This document shows, in pieces, positions 45,307 through 54,881 of a DNA stretch of 64,000 nt. The notes beneath the pieces were generated by a model that ran no database searches, was not told the DNA's origin, and was given only the letters and a program-made list of their open reading frames with translations. Position numbers and translations under genes: made by a program. Positions within the stretch are counted from its first letter, which is position 1, and every line of letters begins with the position of its first letter. The stretch lies in the NCBI GenBank assembly GCA_965249965.1, contig OZ252262.1, forward strand, positions 2,480,001-2,544,000. The letters are read 5' to 3'. Origin of the DNA: HXMU1420-13 sp965249965 (GTDB taxonomy: Bacteria > Bacteroidota > Rhodothermia > Balneolales > Balneolaceae).

Positions 45307-45915
45307 TCAGGGTTTTGTGCCTTGAATGAGCCAGAAAATACTGCCGAGTTTTTCGTGTGTACTTTTCTTTAACGTAGTGACTAATAAAATTTCGTCAATA
45401 TCACGTGTGACGGTTGTTGCTAAAAATGACGTTAGCGGATTGAACATTTTTCGAATCAACGAAGGGTGTGTGCCAGGTGCAATAAATTTATCCATCACAG
45501 TAAATTTTCCACCAGGCTTTAAAACTCGTTCTACTTCCTGAATACATGAAATTGGATCGGGAATTACAGCTAGAATTAAATGGAGAATTACCACATCAAA
45601 AGCGGCATCCTCAAAATCCATGTTACTTGCATCCATCACTATTGTGTTCACATTAATATCAAAAGCTTCAGCTCGATCTTGGAGTTTCACTAACATGTTC
45701 GGGGTGATATCAACCGCTGTAATGTTTTGAAACCCTTTTAAATATTCAAGATCAAGCCCTGTTCCAGCACCTAAAATGAGAATGTTATCTTCTGGACTTA
45801 GTTTAAGTGATTCAATGGAACGAGCTCTGAAAGGCCGGAAATAGGAAGCAATTACATCGTAAAACGGCTGGTAAATTGTATATCTGATTCTATTCCAGGT
45901 ATTAGTATTAAGCAT
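45307..45915 (-). CDS. Class I SAM-dependent methyltransferase
   Basis: 202 residues. The SAM-binding loop ILILGAGTGLDLEYL (about 45-59), the acidic AVDITPNML and a DVVILHL motif mark a UbiE-like class I methyltransferase. Substrate unknown. I use the ATG at 45915, which overlaps the SGNH gene's stop (TGATG), rather than a start 13 codons earlier. Confidence 0.82.
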   Translation of the reverse strand: MLNTNTWNRIRYTIYQPFYDVIASYFRPFRARSIESLKLSPEDNILILGAGTGLDLEYLKGFQNITAVDITPNMLVKLQDRAEAFDINVNTIVMDASNMDFEDAAFDVVILHLILAVIPDPISCIQEVERVLKPGGKFTVMDKFIAPGTHPSLIRKMFNPLTSFLATTVTRDIDEILLVTTLKKSTHEKLGSIFWLIQGTKP

Positions 45916-46565
45916 CAGTTCTGAATTAAATAGGCTCCAATTACCTCTTGCCAAATAGCATAACCAGTTTCATTCATATGAAGATCATCTTCAATAAAAA
46001 GGTCAGTTCGTACAACTCCATGTTCATCCATCATGGGATTCCAAACGTCGATAAAATAGGTGGAAAAATGCGTTTGACTTACACGATTTAGCAAGAGATT
46101 TACCGATAAATACTGATCTCTAAGTTGCCATCTGGATATACTTGGTTTAGGTGAAATAAGAAAGATTTTGGTATTTGGAAGCCTGCCTTTGATTTCCAGA
46201 ATTAGATTATTTGCTTCTTCAGCAATATCGGCAGGAGGTTTTCCGCTATTAACATCATTATCACCTTCATAAATAAATAGATAGTCGGGTTGGAAATTGA
46301 AGATTAATTCTTCTTTGTAGTGAATGAGATCTGAAAATTCTGATCCGCCGAAACCATTATTTAACACTTGATACCCAGGAAAAGCAGTTTCTAAATTTTC
46401 CCACATTCTTATACTGGAGCTTCCCGTAAAAACCACTAATGGAAGATTATTTCTTTCAAAATTTTTGCTTTGTATTGATTCAATTTCAGATTGAAACCTA
46501 GATGGGTCTTGAGCCTGTACATTTACGCCCGTAAAGGCAAAAAAGAGAAGAAAAAGAACTTTCAT
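45915..46565 (-). CDS. SGNH/GDSL hydrolase, exported
   Basis: 216 residues with a signal peptide (about 1-19, ending VQAQ). SGNH blocks: block I TGSSSIRMW (Ser about 49), block II NNGFGGSE (Gly), block III EGDNDVN (Asn) and block V DDLHMNETGY (catalytic Asp-His). It is a periplasmic esterase or lipase of unknown substrate. Starts 2 nt after the histidine kinase stop. Confidence 0.88.
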   Translation of the reverse strand: MKVLFLLFFAFTGVNVQAQDPSRFQSEIESIQSKNFERNNLPLVVFTGSSSIRMWENLETAFPGYQVLNNGFGGSEFSDLIHYKEELIFNFQPDYLFIYEGDNDVNSGKPPADIAEEANNLILEIKGRLPNTKIFLISPKPSISRWQLRDQYLSVNLLLNRVSQTHFSTYFIDVWNPMMDEHGVVRTDLFIEDDLHMNETGYAIWQEVIGAYLIQN

Positions 46566-46567
46566 TT

Positions 46568-47491
46568 TTATGGAGTAGTAGTTTTGGGTAATGAGATTCG
46601 TACTTCGGTGCCACTTTCACTGTTGGAGCTAATATCCATTGACCCATTTTGTTTACTCAGATACGTGATGCTTGCTTTTAATCCAAAGCCAACTCCGGTT
46701 TCATGAGCGGTTCCGGTTGTAGTTTCATAATGAGTCTGGGTTAGAATTTGCTCAATTTTTTCCGGATTCATCCCAACGCCGGAGTCCTTCACTTTGGTGA
46801 TGACATGGCCGTTTTGTTGCTCAACACTTAATTCAATTTGTCCACCTTTAGGGGTGAATTTTATCGCATTCTGCAGCACGTTGCGAATTACAAACGAGTA
46901 ACTACCTTTATCAGCATAAATGAAACCAGAAATTGATTTCATGCAAATATTAATTTCTTTCTGAGAAATTATGGGCGAATAAAGCTGAATAGTACTTTCA
47001 ATAACTGGTTTTGTCTCCACCAATTCCGGGGAAAGTGGTTTCTTATCAATTTGGCGTTTACTCCATACAAGAAGTTCATCAAGAAAGCGGATAAGGTGTT
47101 CGATATCTAACGATAATTCTTCAATCAGGTAATTAGTTTCCTCAACTTTGATCTGACCTTTCTTAACCATGTCGAGTAATAAAATTATACCGGTCAAAGG
47201 ACTTCTAATATCATGTGATATCGTAGAAAAAAGTTCTTGATTTAATTGGTTTAGTCGATCAAGCTCATCATTCTGTCTCTCAATTTTTGCGGTAAGTTTC
47301 GAGATTAAAAGCGTTGAAAAAAAAGCGATTGAGCCAGATACAGTGGCAGTAAATATTACCCAAAATCTAAAAATTTCAAATCCTGCCAACAAGGAGACAC
47401 TCACGTATGCAAATTCTGATAATACTATGGAAATCATCGCCATTACGAATGGATTTCTCAACGTGCGATATTCCCAGAGTTTATAAATCAT
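46568..47491 (-). CDS. Orphan sensor histidine kinase
   Basis: 307 residues. Two membrane segments (about 15-65) with almost no periplasmic part, a HisKA phosphoacceptor in STISHDIRSPLTG (about 91-103) and an HATPase domain with NVLQNAIKFTPKGG (N box), VKDSGVGMNPEK (G1) and GVGFGLKAS (G2). No response regulator is adjacent; it is the first gene of a three-gene run (kinase, SGNH hydrolase, methyltransferase). It may sense membrane state. Confidence 0.9.
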   Translation of the reverse strand: MIYKLWEYRTLRNPFVMAMISIVLSEFAYVSVSLLAGFEIFRFWVIFTATVSGSIAFFSTLLISKLTAKIERQNDELDRLNQLNQELFSTISHDIRSPLTGIILLLDMVKKGQIKVEETNYLIEELSLDIEHLIRFLDELLVWSKRQIDKKPLSPELVETKPVIESTIQLYSPIISQKEINICMKSISGFIYADKGSYSFVIRNVLQNAIKFTPKGGQIELSVEQQNGHVITKVKDSGVGMNPEKIEQILTQTHYETTTGTAHETGVGFGLKASITYLSKQNGSMDISSNSESGTEVRISLPKTTTP

Positions 47492-47557
47492 CCCTTAGTT
47501 TCAGTTGAACTTTTATTTTCAGAAATTAGAAATCTTAAAACGAAATGCTAATAAAAT

Positions 47558-48850
47558 TTATGAAAGCAAATATGTTTTAAATGCCTCAAAATTATTCTCG
47601 AAGGGGATACTTTTTTTCTTAAGATTCGTAAGTGTTACATGATGTGGCATAGGCACGTCTCTTTGAATCTGTGCTTCCACGGTATCTTTGAATTTTATTG
47701 GATGAGCAGTTTCCAGTACAACACCAACTCCATCAGCATGTCTGTAATAATCCATTAACCCTAAATATCCCACAGCACCATGTGGATCTAAGATGTAACC
47801 GGTAAGTCCATACGTTTTTTGTATGGTATCCCTGGTAGAATCGTCGGTGTAGGCGTACCCGCTTATATCCTTAATCATTTTATGATGAGAGCCGTCAAAT
47901 AAATTTAGCATGCGTGCAAAATTGCTTGGATTTCCTACATCCATAGCGTTTGATATAGTAGCCACGCTTGGTTTGGGTTCAAAGCGGGTATTCCACAAAT
48001 AAATGGGCACGGTGTCATTTACATTTGTACATGCAAGAAAATGCTTTACCGGGAGCCCCATTTTATGTGCTATCAAGCCCGCAGATAAATTACCATAATT
48101 ACCGCTTGGAACTGAAAACACGACCTTACTTTTTTCTTCTTCTTTAAGCTGAGCCCATGCATAAAAGTAGTATATACTTTGAGGGAGAAGTCGGGCAATG
48201 TTAATTGAATTGGCAGAAGTTAAATTGCATGAAGTTCGTAATTCATCGTCAAGAAAAGCTTGTTTTACTAAATGCTGGCAATCGTCAAACGTACCATTTA
48301 CTTCCAGAGCTGTAATATTCCCACCTAAAGTGGTCATTTGTTGCTCTTGAAATCCGCTGACCTTACCGGATGGATAAAGTATAACCACGTCGATTTCAGG
48401 CACATTATAAAATCCATTTGCAACGGCACTTCCGGTGTCGCCGGAAGTTGCAACTAATACTTTGAGCTTCTTTTTCTCTTTTCGTGTGAAATAGCTAAGG
48501 CTACGGGCAAGAAACCGTGCTCCCACATCTTTGAACGCTAAGGTTGGACCATGAAACAGCTCTAAGGCATACACTCCCGGTTTAATTTGTTTGAGAGGTA
48601 TCTCAAAGGAGAGTGTGTCTTCCACAATTTTGGTTAAATCATCCAAGGGAATATCATCTTCTACGAAATGTTTCAGCACTTCGATTCCTATTTCAGGTAG
48701 CGACATCGAGCTTAAATTCTCAAAAAAGGAGGAGGGAAGAGTTGGAATTGATTCCGGCATGAATAACCCGTTATCAGATGGTAGCCCCTGAAAAACTGCT
48801 TCACTAAAACTAACCGGCTCTATTTGATGATTCGTACTAAAAAATTTCAT
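47558..48850 (-). CDS. thrC: Threonine synthase
   Basis: 430 residues, PLP fold II. The PLP lysine is in LAFKDVGARFL (about 107-117), and VATSGDTGSAVANGF and VPSGNYGNLSAG bind the cofactor phosphate. It turns O-phosphohomoserine into threonine. Last gene of thrABC; its ATG overlaps the thrB stop by 4 nt. No clear terminator lies in the 66-bp gap downstream. Confidence 0.95.
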   Translation of the reverse strand: MKFFSTNHQIEPVSFSEAVFQGLPSDNGLFMPESIPTLPSSFFENLSSMSLPEIGIEVLKHFVEDDIPLDDLTKIVEDTLSFEIPLKQIKPGVYALELFHGPTLAFKDVGARFLARSLSYFTRKEKKKLKVLVATSGDTGSAVANGFYNVPEIDVVILYPSGKVSGFQEQQMTTLGGNITALEVNGTFDDCQHLVKQAFLDDELRTSCNLTSANSINIARLLPQSIYYFYAWAQLKEEEKSKVVFSVPSGNYGNLSAGLIAHKMGLPVKHFLACTNVNDTVPIYLWNTRFEPKPSVATISNAMDVGNPSNFARMLNLFDGSHHKMIKDISGYAYTDDSTRDTIQKTYGLTGYILDPHGAVGYLGLMDYYRHADGVGVVLETAHPIKFKDTVEAQIQRDVPMPHHVTLTNLKKKSIPFENNFEAFKTYLLS

Positions 48851-49779
48851 GCAATTACTTTTGTGCCTTTTGCATTTACCTGCGAGATATACACATTCGC
48901 AAGAATTCCATTTGTTGCATAAATATTATTAAACCCAATAGCGATACTTTCTGCAATCTTTCGGCTAAATGATAAGGCAAAAATGGAGGGTCCAGAACCC
49001 GAAATGCTTCCACCTAAAGCGCCTTCGTTCATCGCGGCTTCTTTAGCTTCTTTAAACAATGGTATTAACATTGATCTCGCAGGCTCTGCAATTACATCTT
49101 GCAAAGATCTTCCAATTAAATTGTAATCTGGTTTTGCAAGCCCGGCAACGAGTCCACCCACATTTCCCCATTGAACAATGGCGTCCTTTAAAGCAATCTG
49201 CTTTTTTAAAATCTTTTTTGAATCGGAAGTCTTTATTTCAATTTGTGGATAAACCACCGAGGCATACAACATATCAGGATACTCTAACTCAATGATATCC
49301 AAAGGATCGTAACTGCGAATTAGCGTAAATCCACCAAGTAAACATGGTGCAACATTATCGGCGTGAGCAATACCTGAAGCAGCTCGTTCGCCTTCCATAG
49401 CAAATTGAACTAATTGTTTTCTTTTAAATGGTGATCCAAGCAGTTTATTCACACCGTAAACCGCAGCAGAAGAGCTTGATGCACTAGATCCTAAACCACT
49501 TCCGGGCATTATATTTTTTGAGACTTTAAAATGCAGTCCGAAATCTATTTCTTTGCCATAAGCCTCTAGCATGGCTTTCACGGCAACGCCTATTACATTT
49601 TGTTTCGGATTAGTTGGCAGACCATCACACCCTTTTCCATTCTCGATAATCCATTTTTTTGAAGGCAGTTTTCTTACGGTCATCGTATCGCCAATATCCT
49701 TCATAGCAAATCCCATAACGTCATATCCACAGGCTACGTTAGCTACTGTTGCGGGAGCAAAAATTTTTATTTCATCCAT
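48847..49779 (-). CDS. thrB: Homoserine kinase
   Basis: 310 residues, GHMP kinase. ATP-binding loop IMPGSGLGSSASSSSA (about 90-105), N-terminal APATVANVACGYDVMG and C-terminal GSISGSGPSIFAL. It phosphorylates homoserine. It follows thrA after 3 nt and overlaps thrC by 4 nt. Confidence 0.95.
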   Translation of the reverse strand: MDEIKIFAPATVANVACGYDVMGFAMKDIGDTMTVRKLPSKKWIIENGKGCDGLPTNPKQNVIGVAVKAMLEAYGKEIDFGLHFKVSKNIMPGSGLGSSASSSSAAVYGVNKLLGSPFKRKQLVQFAMEGERAASGIAHADNVAPCLLGGFTLIRSYDPLDIIELEYPDMLYASVVYPQIEIKTSDSKKILKKQIALKDAIVQWGNVGGLVAGLAKPDYNLIGRSLQDVIAEPARSMLIPLFKEAKEAAMNEGALGGSISGSGPSIFALSFSRKIAESIAIGFNNIYATNGILANVYISQVNAKGTKVIA

Positions 49780-49782
49780 ACC

Positions 49783-52236
49783 CTAAGCCGAAGTTATTCT
49801 CATTACATCTGCAAAAATTCCGGAGGCAGTTACAGCTGCCCCTGCACCCGCACCTTTTACTACCAACGGTTGTTCAGGATATCGCTTGGTATAGAATAAA
49901 ACAATATTGTCTTTACCGTCTAATTCGTAAAATGGGTGATCAGATCCAAAAGATTGAAGACCAGTTGAAGCCTCGCGATTTTCAAAACTTGCAACGTACT
50001 TGATGCGCTTGTTTTCCTTGGTTGCATCATCCAGCAGTTTTTTAAACACTTGGTCGTGCTTATCTAATTGATCATAGAATTCGTCTATACTAGTTGTATT
50101 CATACATTCTTCTGGTACAAATGGATGATTGGTAATATCACTCAGTTCCAATTTATACCCACTTTCGCGAGCGAGAATTAAGATTTTACGCATCACATCT
50201 ACACCAGACAGATCTAGTCTTGGGTCAGGCTCTGTATATCCTTCAGCTTTTGCCTGTTTTACTACATCACTAAATTTTTGGGTTCCATCATAGGTATTAA
50301 ACAAGAAATTCAATGTACCGGATAGTACTGCCTGAATTTTATAAATACGATCTCCACTTTTTAGTAAATCACTTAACGTGGATATAATAGGAAGTCCAGC
50401 ACCTACATTGGTTTCGAATAAAAACTTTGCCTGGAATTCTGTAGCTGTTTTCTTTAAACCTAGATAACTATCAAAGTCGGAGGAGCAAGCCACTTTGTTT
50501 GGTGTAACAACTGAAATGCTATTCTTTAATATCTGTTCATAGGTTTTTGGTACATCATCACTTGCAGTACAATCAACGAAAATGCTGTTACGCATATTCA
50601 TAGTGATCATATCTTCAACAAAAGCATCTGAGGTCATTGGTTTACCCTTAGCTTCTAATTCATTTTCCCATGAGGCTAAATCTATTGGGTTTTCGGTGAA
50701 CAGCATGTTACGGGAATTAGCAAGTCCGCATACATTGATTTGCACGTTGAATGCATCAGAGAGAAAGTCGTTTTGTGATTGAATTTGCTTTAAAAACTCT
50801 TTTCCTACATTTCCGACCCCAATCATGAAAACATAGAATTTTCGGATATCGGATAGGAAAAAGCTTTCATGCACAGAATTCAATGCTTTTCTTAAGTGCT
50901 TTTTATCGATTACTACTGAGATATTTAACTCAGTTGAACCCTGTGCAATCGCTTTTACATTGATACCATTATGACCTAAGGTTTCAAAAAGTCCGGCACT
51001 CACCCCAACTTGCTGGCGCATTCTAGTTCCAACCAATGCAATAATCGATAAATCGGTTTCTACTGAGAGGGGATTCACTTTTCGTAAACGAAGCTCATTT
51101 TCGAATTCAGCTTCAATACTTGCTCGGGCGCGCTCGGCATCGCTTGAAGATATACCAACCGTAATAGTGTGTTCTGAAGAAGCCTGAGTAATCATAATTA
51201 CATTAATCGATTCTCTGCTCAGTGAAGCAAATAATCGATAGGAAAAATTGGGGACAGCCACCATCCCAGAACCCGATAGAGTGCATAAAGCCACATTGTC
51301 TATGCTTGAAAGACCTTTAATCCATCGCCCATTTGGATCACCATTTTTAGTAATCAGTGTTCCATGGTCCTCGGAAGCAAACGTGTTCTTAATCTCAACA
51401 GGTATTTCTTTATCTAATACCGGTTGTATAGTTGGCGGGTAAATTACTTTGGCGCCAAAATGAGAAAGCTCCATGGCCTCTTCATAACTCAAATGTTTAA
51501 TCGGATGGGCTAATGAAACCATTCCGGGGTTGGCCGTCATCATACCCGAGACATCGGTCCAGATTTGGAGTTTTTCTGCATCTAATGCAGCCGCTAAAAG
51601 AGCCGCAGTATAGTCTGATCCGCCACGACCTAAGGTTGTGGTTAAATTACCGTCGTTTGAAGACGCCATGAATCCCGGTACTAACATCACCTTTGCCGGA
51701 TCCTTGAAAGCCTGCTTGATATTTTTAGTTGTTAGGCCCTGATCGACAACCGCATTGCCAAATTGAGCATCGGTTTTTATGATCGATTTTGGGTCTACTA
51801 ATTCGACATCAAGTCCATTTCCAGCAAAAAAATCATGGATGATCGTGGAAGACAATCGTTCACCAAAACTTAGTAAACTATCACTGGATCGAGGGGAGAG
51901 TTCGTTAATTAGAAAAACTCCTCTGCAAATATCTTCAAGATCGTTAAATAGTAGCTTTACTTTTGTGATGGTTCCACTTCGCTGTGAAATCGGGATTAAT
52001 TCATTGCATAAAGTTACATGGCGATTTTCTGCCTGTTTTAGTAATTCTTCGTACGAAGAATCTCCTTGTTCTGCCTTTGCTGCGATTTCAACCAATTGAT
52101 TTGTGAAACCACCAAGCGCTGAAACCACAACAGTTTGGTTATGACCTGCATCAGCATGCCTTTGGCAGATTTTCAACACCTCTTTCAGGCTTTGAGAAGA
52201 ACCGACGGATGTACCGCCAAATTTTAAAACGATCAT
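49783..52236 (-). CDS. thrA: Bifunctional aspartate kinase / homoserine dehydrogenase
   Basis: 817 residues. Aspartokinase domain (about 1-290) with VLKFGGTSVGS and TTLGRGGSDYTAA, two ACT domains (about 310-455) for threonine feedback, then homoserine dehydrogenase with GVGNVGKEFL (NAD loop, about 473-482), FVDCTASDD, SVVTPNKVA and AEGYTEPDPRLDLSG. It does the first and third steps of the threonine/methionine pathway. The 236-bp upstream gap shows no thr leader peptide or terminator. Confidence 0.96.
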   Translation of the reverse strand: MIVLKFGGTSVGSSQSLKEVLKICQRHADAGHNQTVVVSALGGFTNQLVEIAAKAEQGDSSYEELLKQAENRHVTLCNELIPISQRSGTITKVKLLFNDLEDICRGVFLINELSPRSSDSLLSFGERLSSTIIHDFFAGNGLDVELVDPKSIIKTDAQFGNAVVDQGLTTKNIKQAFKDPAKVMLVPGFMASSNDGNLTTTLGRGGSDYTAALLAAALDAEKLQIWTDVSGMMTANPGMVSLAHPIKHLSYEEAMELSHFGAKVIYPPTIQPVLDKEIPVEIKNTFASEDHGTLITKNGDPNGRWIKGLSSIDNVALCTLSGSGMVAVPNFSYRLFASLSRESINVIMITQASSEHTITVGISSSDAERARASIEAEFENELRLRKVNPLSVETDLSIIALVGTRMRQQVGVSAGLFETLGHNGINVKAIAQGSTELNISVVIDKKHLRKALNSVHESFFLSDIRKFYVFMIGVGNVGKEFLKQIQSQNDFLSDAFNVQINVCGLANSRNMLFTENPIDLASWENELEAKGKPMTSDAFVEDMITMNMRNSIFVDCTASDDVPKTYEQILKNSISVVTPNKVACSSDFDSYLGLKKTATEFQAKFLFETNVGAGLPIISTLSDLLKSGDRIYKIQAVLSGTLNFLFNTYDGTQKFSDVVKQAKAEGYTEPDPRLDLSGVDVMRKILILARESGYKLELSDITNHPFVPEECMNTTSIDEFYDQLDKHDQVFKKLLDDATKENKRIKYVASFENREASTGLQSFGSDHPFYELDGKDNIVLFYTKRYPEQPLVVKGAGAGAAVTASGIFADVMRITSA

Positions 52237-52472
52237 AAATGATACTTTCGATGAAATAGTAAATGAGTGATAGCCCGAAGGTAGTAAACTCTGTAAATGG
52301 ATGTAAAGATATTATCGTATTCTAAGTGTGTGCTCAAAATTTGTAAGGCGTTGTTTCGCAATAAGTATTTCCCCTTTTACTTTTTGTCGAAATTGGCTTA
52401 AATACCAAGCTATTATAAGAGCGCGAAATTGTATCGCTCAACGGAATAATTCACTCAAAAATACATCGGAGT

Positions 52473-53957
52473 ATGAGCAAAAAAGAAAAGAACAATCAAA
52501 ATGAATCATCCATCTCACGTCGTAATTTCTTGAAAAAATCTGGGATGTTTGCTGCAGGTGTAACCATTGTACCAAGCACCGTAGTTGCAGGATTAGGGCA
52601 TAAAGCGCCAAGTGACAAACTGAATATTGCTGGAATTGGTGTTGGCGGAATGGGACGCAGAAATCTTCGGGCTATGAATACAGAGAATATTGTTGCTCTG
52701 TGTGATGTAGATTGGAAATATGCCGCCCGATGTTTTAATGATTATCCGGGCGCACAAAAGTACATGGATTACAGAGAGATGCTGGACGAAATGGAGGATG
52801 AGATAGATGCGGTAATGATCTCAACTCCTGATCACACACATTATGTTTCTGCAGCTGATTCGATGAGAGCAGGCAAACATGTGTATGTGCAAAAGCCACT
52901 TACCCACTCTGTATATGAATCCCGAATGCTGGCTCAAATTGCAGAAGAAACAGGAGTGGCTACACAAATGGGAAATCAGGGCAATTCCGGAGAAGGAATT
53001 CGCTTGATATGTGAATGGATTTGGAACGACGAAATTGGGGAGGTTAAAGAAGTTCATGCATGGACAAACCGACCAATTTGGCCACAAGGTTTAATGCGGC
53101 CTATGGAAACCCCATCCACACCACCCACATTGGATTGGAACAATTTTATTGGACCGGCACCGTGGAGACCATATCACCCTTCATACACTCCATGGAACTG
53201 GAGAGCCTGGTGGGATTTCGGTACCGGAGCATTGGGCGATATGGGGTGCCATATCATTGACCCTGTATTTATGGCGCTCGATTTAGGTCAGCCAACAACG
53301 TTAGAGGGAAGTTCTACTCAGGTTAACACTGAAAGTGCACCTATGGCAGAAAAAGTGATTTATCATTTCCCTGCTCGGCCAAAAAAGAACAAAGTGAATA
53401 TGCCGGCTGTGAAGTTTACCTGGTACGATGGTGGTTTAATGCCGGAACGTCCAGAAGGTTTACCAGCGGGTAAAATGATGGGTGACGGCGGTGGTGGAGC
53501 CATGTTTGTAGGAACAAAAGGCACACTGATTTGCAGTACCTATGCCCGAGATCCTTACATCATAGGAAGAGAAATGGATCCGCCAAGTGTCCCGCAAGAA
53601 TTTCGCCGAGTTACAACTTCTCACGAAATGGATTGGGTGCGTGCTTGTAAAGAAAACCGAAGAAATCGAGTTAATCCAAGTTCTTATTTTGGTTATTCAG
53701 GTCCACTCAATGAAGTTGTAGTAATGGGTAATCTTGCTGTTCGGCTTCAGGACTTAAAGCGGCCATTAGAATGGGATGGCGAAAATATGCGCATTACAAA
53801 TATTGATGAGATGGAAGAAATCAGGGTTGTGAGTTCAGACATTTTCACAGTGGTTGATGGAGATCCTCAATTCGATACCGAATATGCAACCATTAACGCA
53901 GCAGAAGCTGCCCGAAATTATATAAAACGGCCATATCGCAATGGCTGGAGTTACTAA
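52473..53957 (+). CDS. Gfo/Idh/MocA-family oxidoreductase, Tat-exported
   Basis: 494 residues. A Tat signal (SRRNFLKKSGMFAAG, 15-29), then NAD-binding GIGVGGMGRRN (about 55-65), STPDHTHYVSA, the EKP-equivalent VQKPLTH (Q in place of E) and a C-terminal domain with WWDFGTGALGDMGCHIIDP. The long Trp-rich insert GPAPWRPYHPSYTPWNWRAW is typical of the Bacteroidota/Planctomycetes exported subgroup. With the DUF1080 hydrolase and MFS transporter that follow, it fits a 3-keto-glycoside route: oxidise the C3 of a sugar, cleave, import. Substrate not known. Confidence 0.88.
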   Translation: MSKKEKNNQNESSISRRNFLKKSGMFAAGVTIVPSTVVAGLGHKAPSDKLNIAGIGVGGMGRRNLRAMNTENIVALCDVDWKYAARCFNDYPGAQKYMDYREMLDEMEDEIDAVMISTPDHTHYVSAADSMRAGKHVYVQKPLTHSVYESRMLAQIAEETGVATQMGNQGNSGEGIRLICEWIWNDEIGEVKEVHAWTNRPIWPQGLMRPMETPSTPPTLDWNNFIGPAPWRPYHPSYTPWNWRAWWDFGTGALGDMGCHIIDPVFMALDLGQPTTLEGSSTQVNTESAPMAEKVIYHFPARPKKNKVNMPAVKFTWYDGGLMPERPEGLPAGKMMGDGGGGAMFVGTKGTLICSTYARDPYIIGREMDPPSVPQEFRRVTTSHEMDWVRACKENRRNRVNPSSYFGYSGPLNEVVVMGNLAVRLQDLKRPLEWDGENMRITNIDEMEEIRVVSSDIFTVVDGDPQFDTEYATINAAEAARNYIKRPYRNGWSY

Positions 53958-53975
53958 TACATATCAAAATTAACA

Positions 53976-54749
53976 ATGAGACTTACAAAAAATTCTATGT
54001 TGAGTATGCTTTTAGCCATTTTTGTGCTGATGGCGTGTGCTCAACCAAAACAAGATGCAGAACCAATGGAAACGGAGCATAACACGCTTACTCAAGCTGA
54101 AAAAGATGAAGGGTGGATTCTTCTTTTTGATGGAGAAACTACGGAAGGTTGGAGGGGATTCCAGAAAGAGACTTTTCCAAATGCCTGGAACATCGATGAA
54201 GGAGCTTTACACATACAAGGTTCGGGTCGTGGTGAGCTGGGAAATACAGATGGTGGTGATATTATATATGATCGCATCTTTACTGATTTTCACTTTAAAG
54301 TGGAATGGAAAGTGGCAAAGGCAGCCAATGCAGGAATTTTCTATCGCGGGAGTGAAGATCCGCAGTACGACTACATCTGGAAGTCTGCTCCGGAAATGCA
54401 GGTATTGGATAATGTGAATCACCCTGATGCCGCTCTTGGTAAAAACGGAAACCGACAGGCAGGATCATTATATGATTTAATCCCGGCAGACCCGCAGAAT
54501 GCAAATCCGTTTGATGAATGGAATTCTGCTGAAGTAATTGCCCGAGGAAACATGGTACAACATATCCAAAATGGAGAAGTTGTTGTTGAATATGAAATTG
54601 GTTCAGATCGATTAAATGCACTTATAGCTGATTCAAAATGGCCCGGAATTAACGAGGATTGGGGCGACTTAGCGCTGGAAGGAGTCATCGGTTTACAAGA
54701 TCATGGCGATGATGTGTGGTTCAGAAACATTAAAATCAAAGAGCTGTAA
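53976..54749 (+). CDS. DUF1080 (3-keto-disaccharide hydrolase-like) lipoprotein
   Basis: 257 residues with a lipobox (LMAC, Cys about 21). From about 45 onward the DUF1080 domain: EGWILLFDGETTEGWRGF, DFHFKVEWKV, NAGIFYRGS, and VWFRNIKIKEL at the end. Some DUF1080 proteins hydrolyse 3-keto-glycosides; others are of unknown function. It starts 18 nt after the oxidoreductase gene and ends with a strong terminator, so the two form a unit. Confidence 0.87.
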   Translation: MRLTKNSMLSMLLAIFVLMACAQPKQDAEPMETEHNTLTQAEKDEGWILLFDGETTEGWRGFQKETFPNAWNIDEGALHIQGSGRGELGNTDGGDIIYDRIFTDFHFKVEWKVAKAANAGIFYRGSEDPQYDYIWKSAPEMQVLDNVNHPDAALGKNGNRQAGSLYDLIPADPQNANPFDEWNSAEVIARGNMVQHIQNGEVVVEYEIGSDRLNALIADSKWPGINEDWGDLALEGVIGLQDHGDDVWFRNIKIKEL

Positions 54750-54766
54750 AGAAAAAATGGTTTAAT

Positions 54767-54796
54767 AAGCCTTCAATGTAAACTGAAGGCTTTTTT
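54767..54796 (+). terminator. Rho-independent terminator after the DUF1080 gene
   Basis: AAGCCTTCA / TGAAGGCTT (54767-54792), 9-bp stem with an 8-nt loop, then six T residues, 17 nt past the stop. Confidence 0.92.
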
Positions 54797-54881
54797 AATG
54801 ATTACGACTTTTCTAAGGGTTATTTGGTAGCCCAGCCAATGTGTTTATAGAGGAATAAGACTAATTAGGACAATCAATAGA

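Noticed and set aside
52237..52472. Possible thr attenuator before thrA
   Set aside because: No short ORF rich in Thr/Ile codons with a following terminator hairpin is visible on the minus strand.
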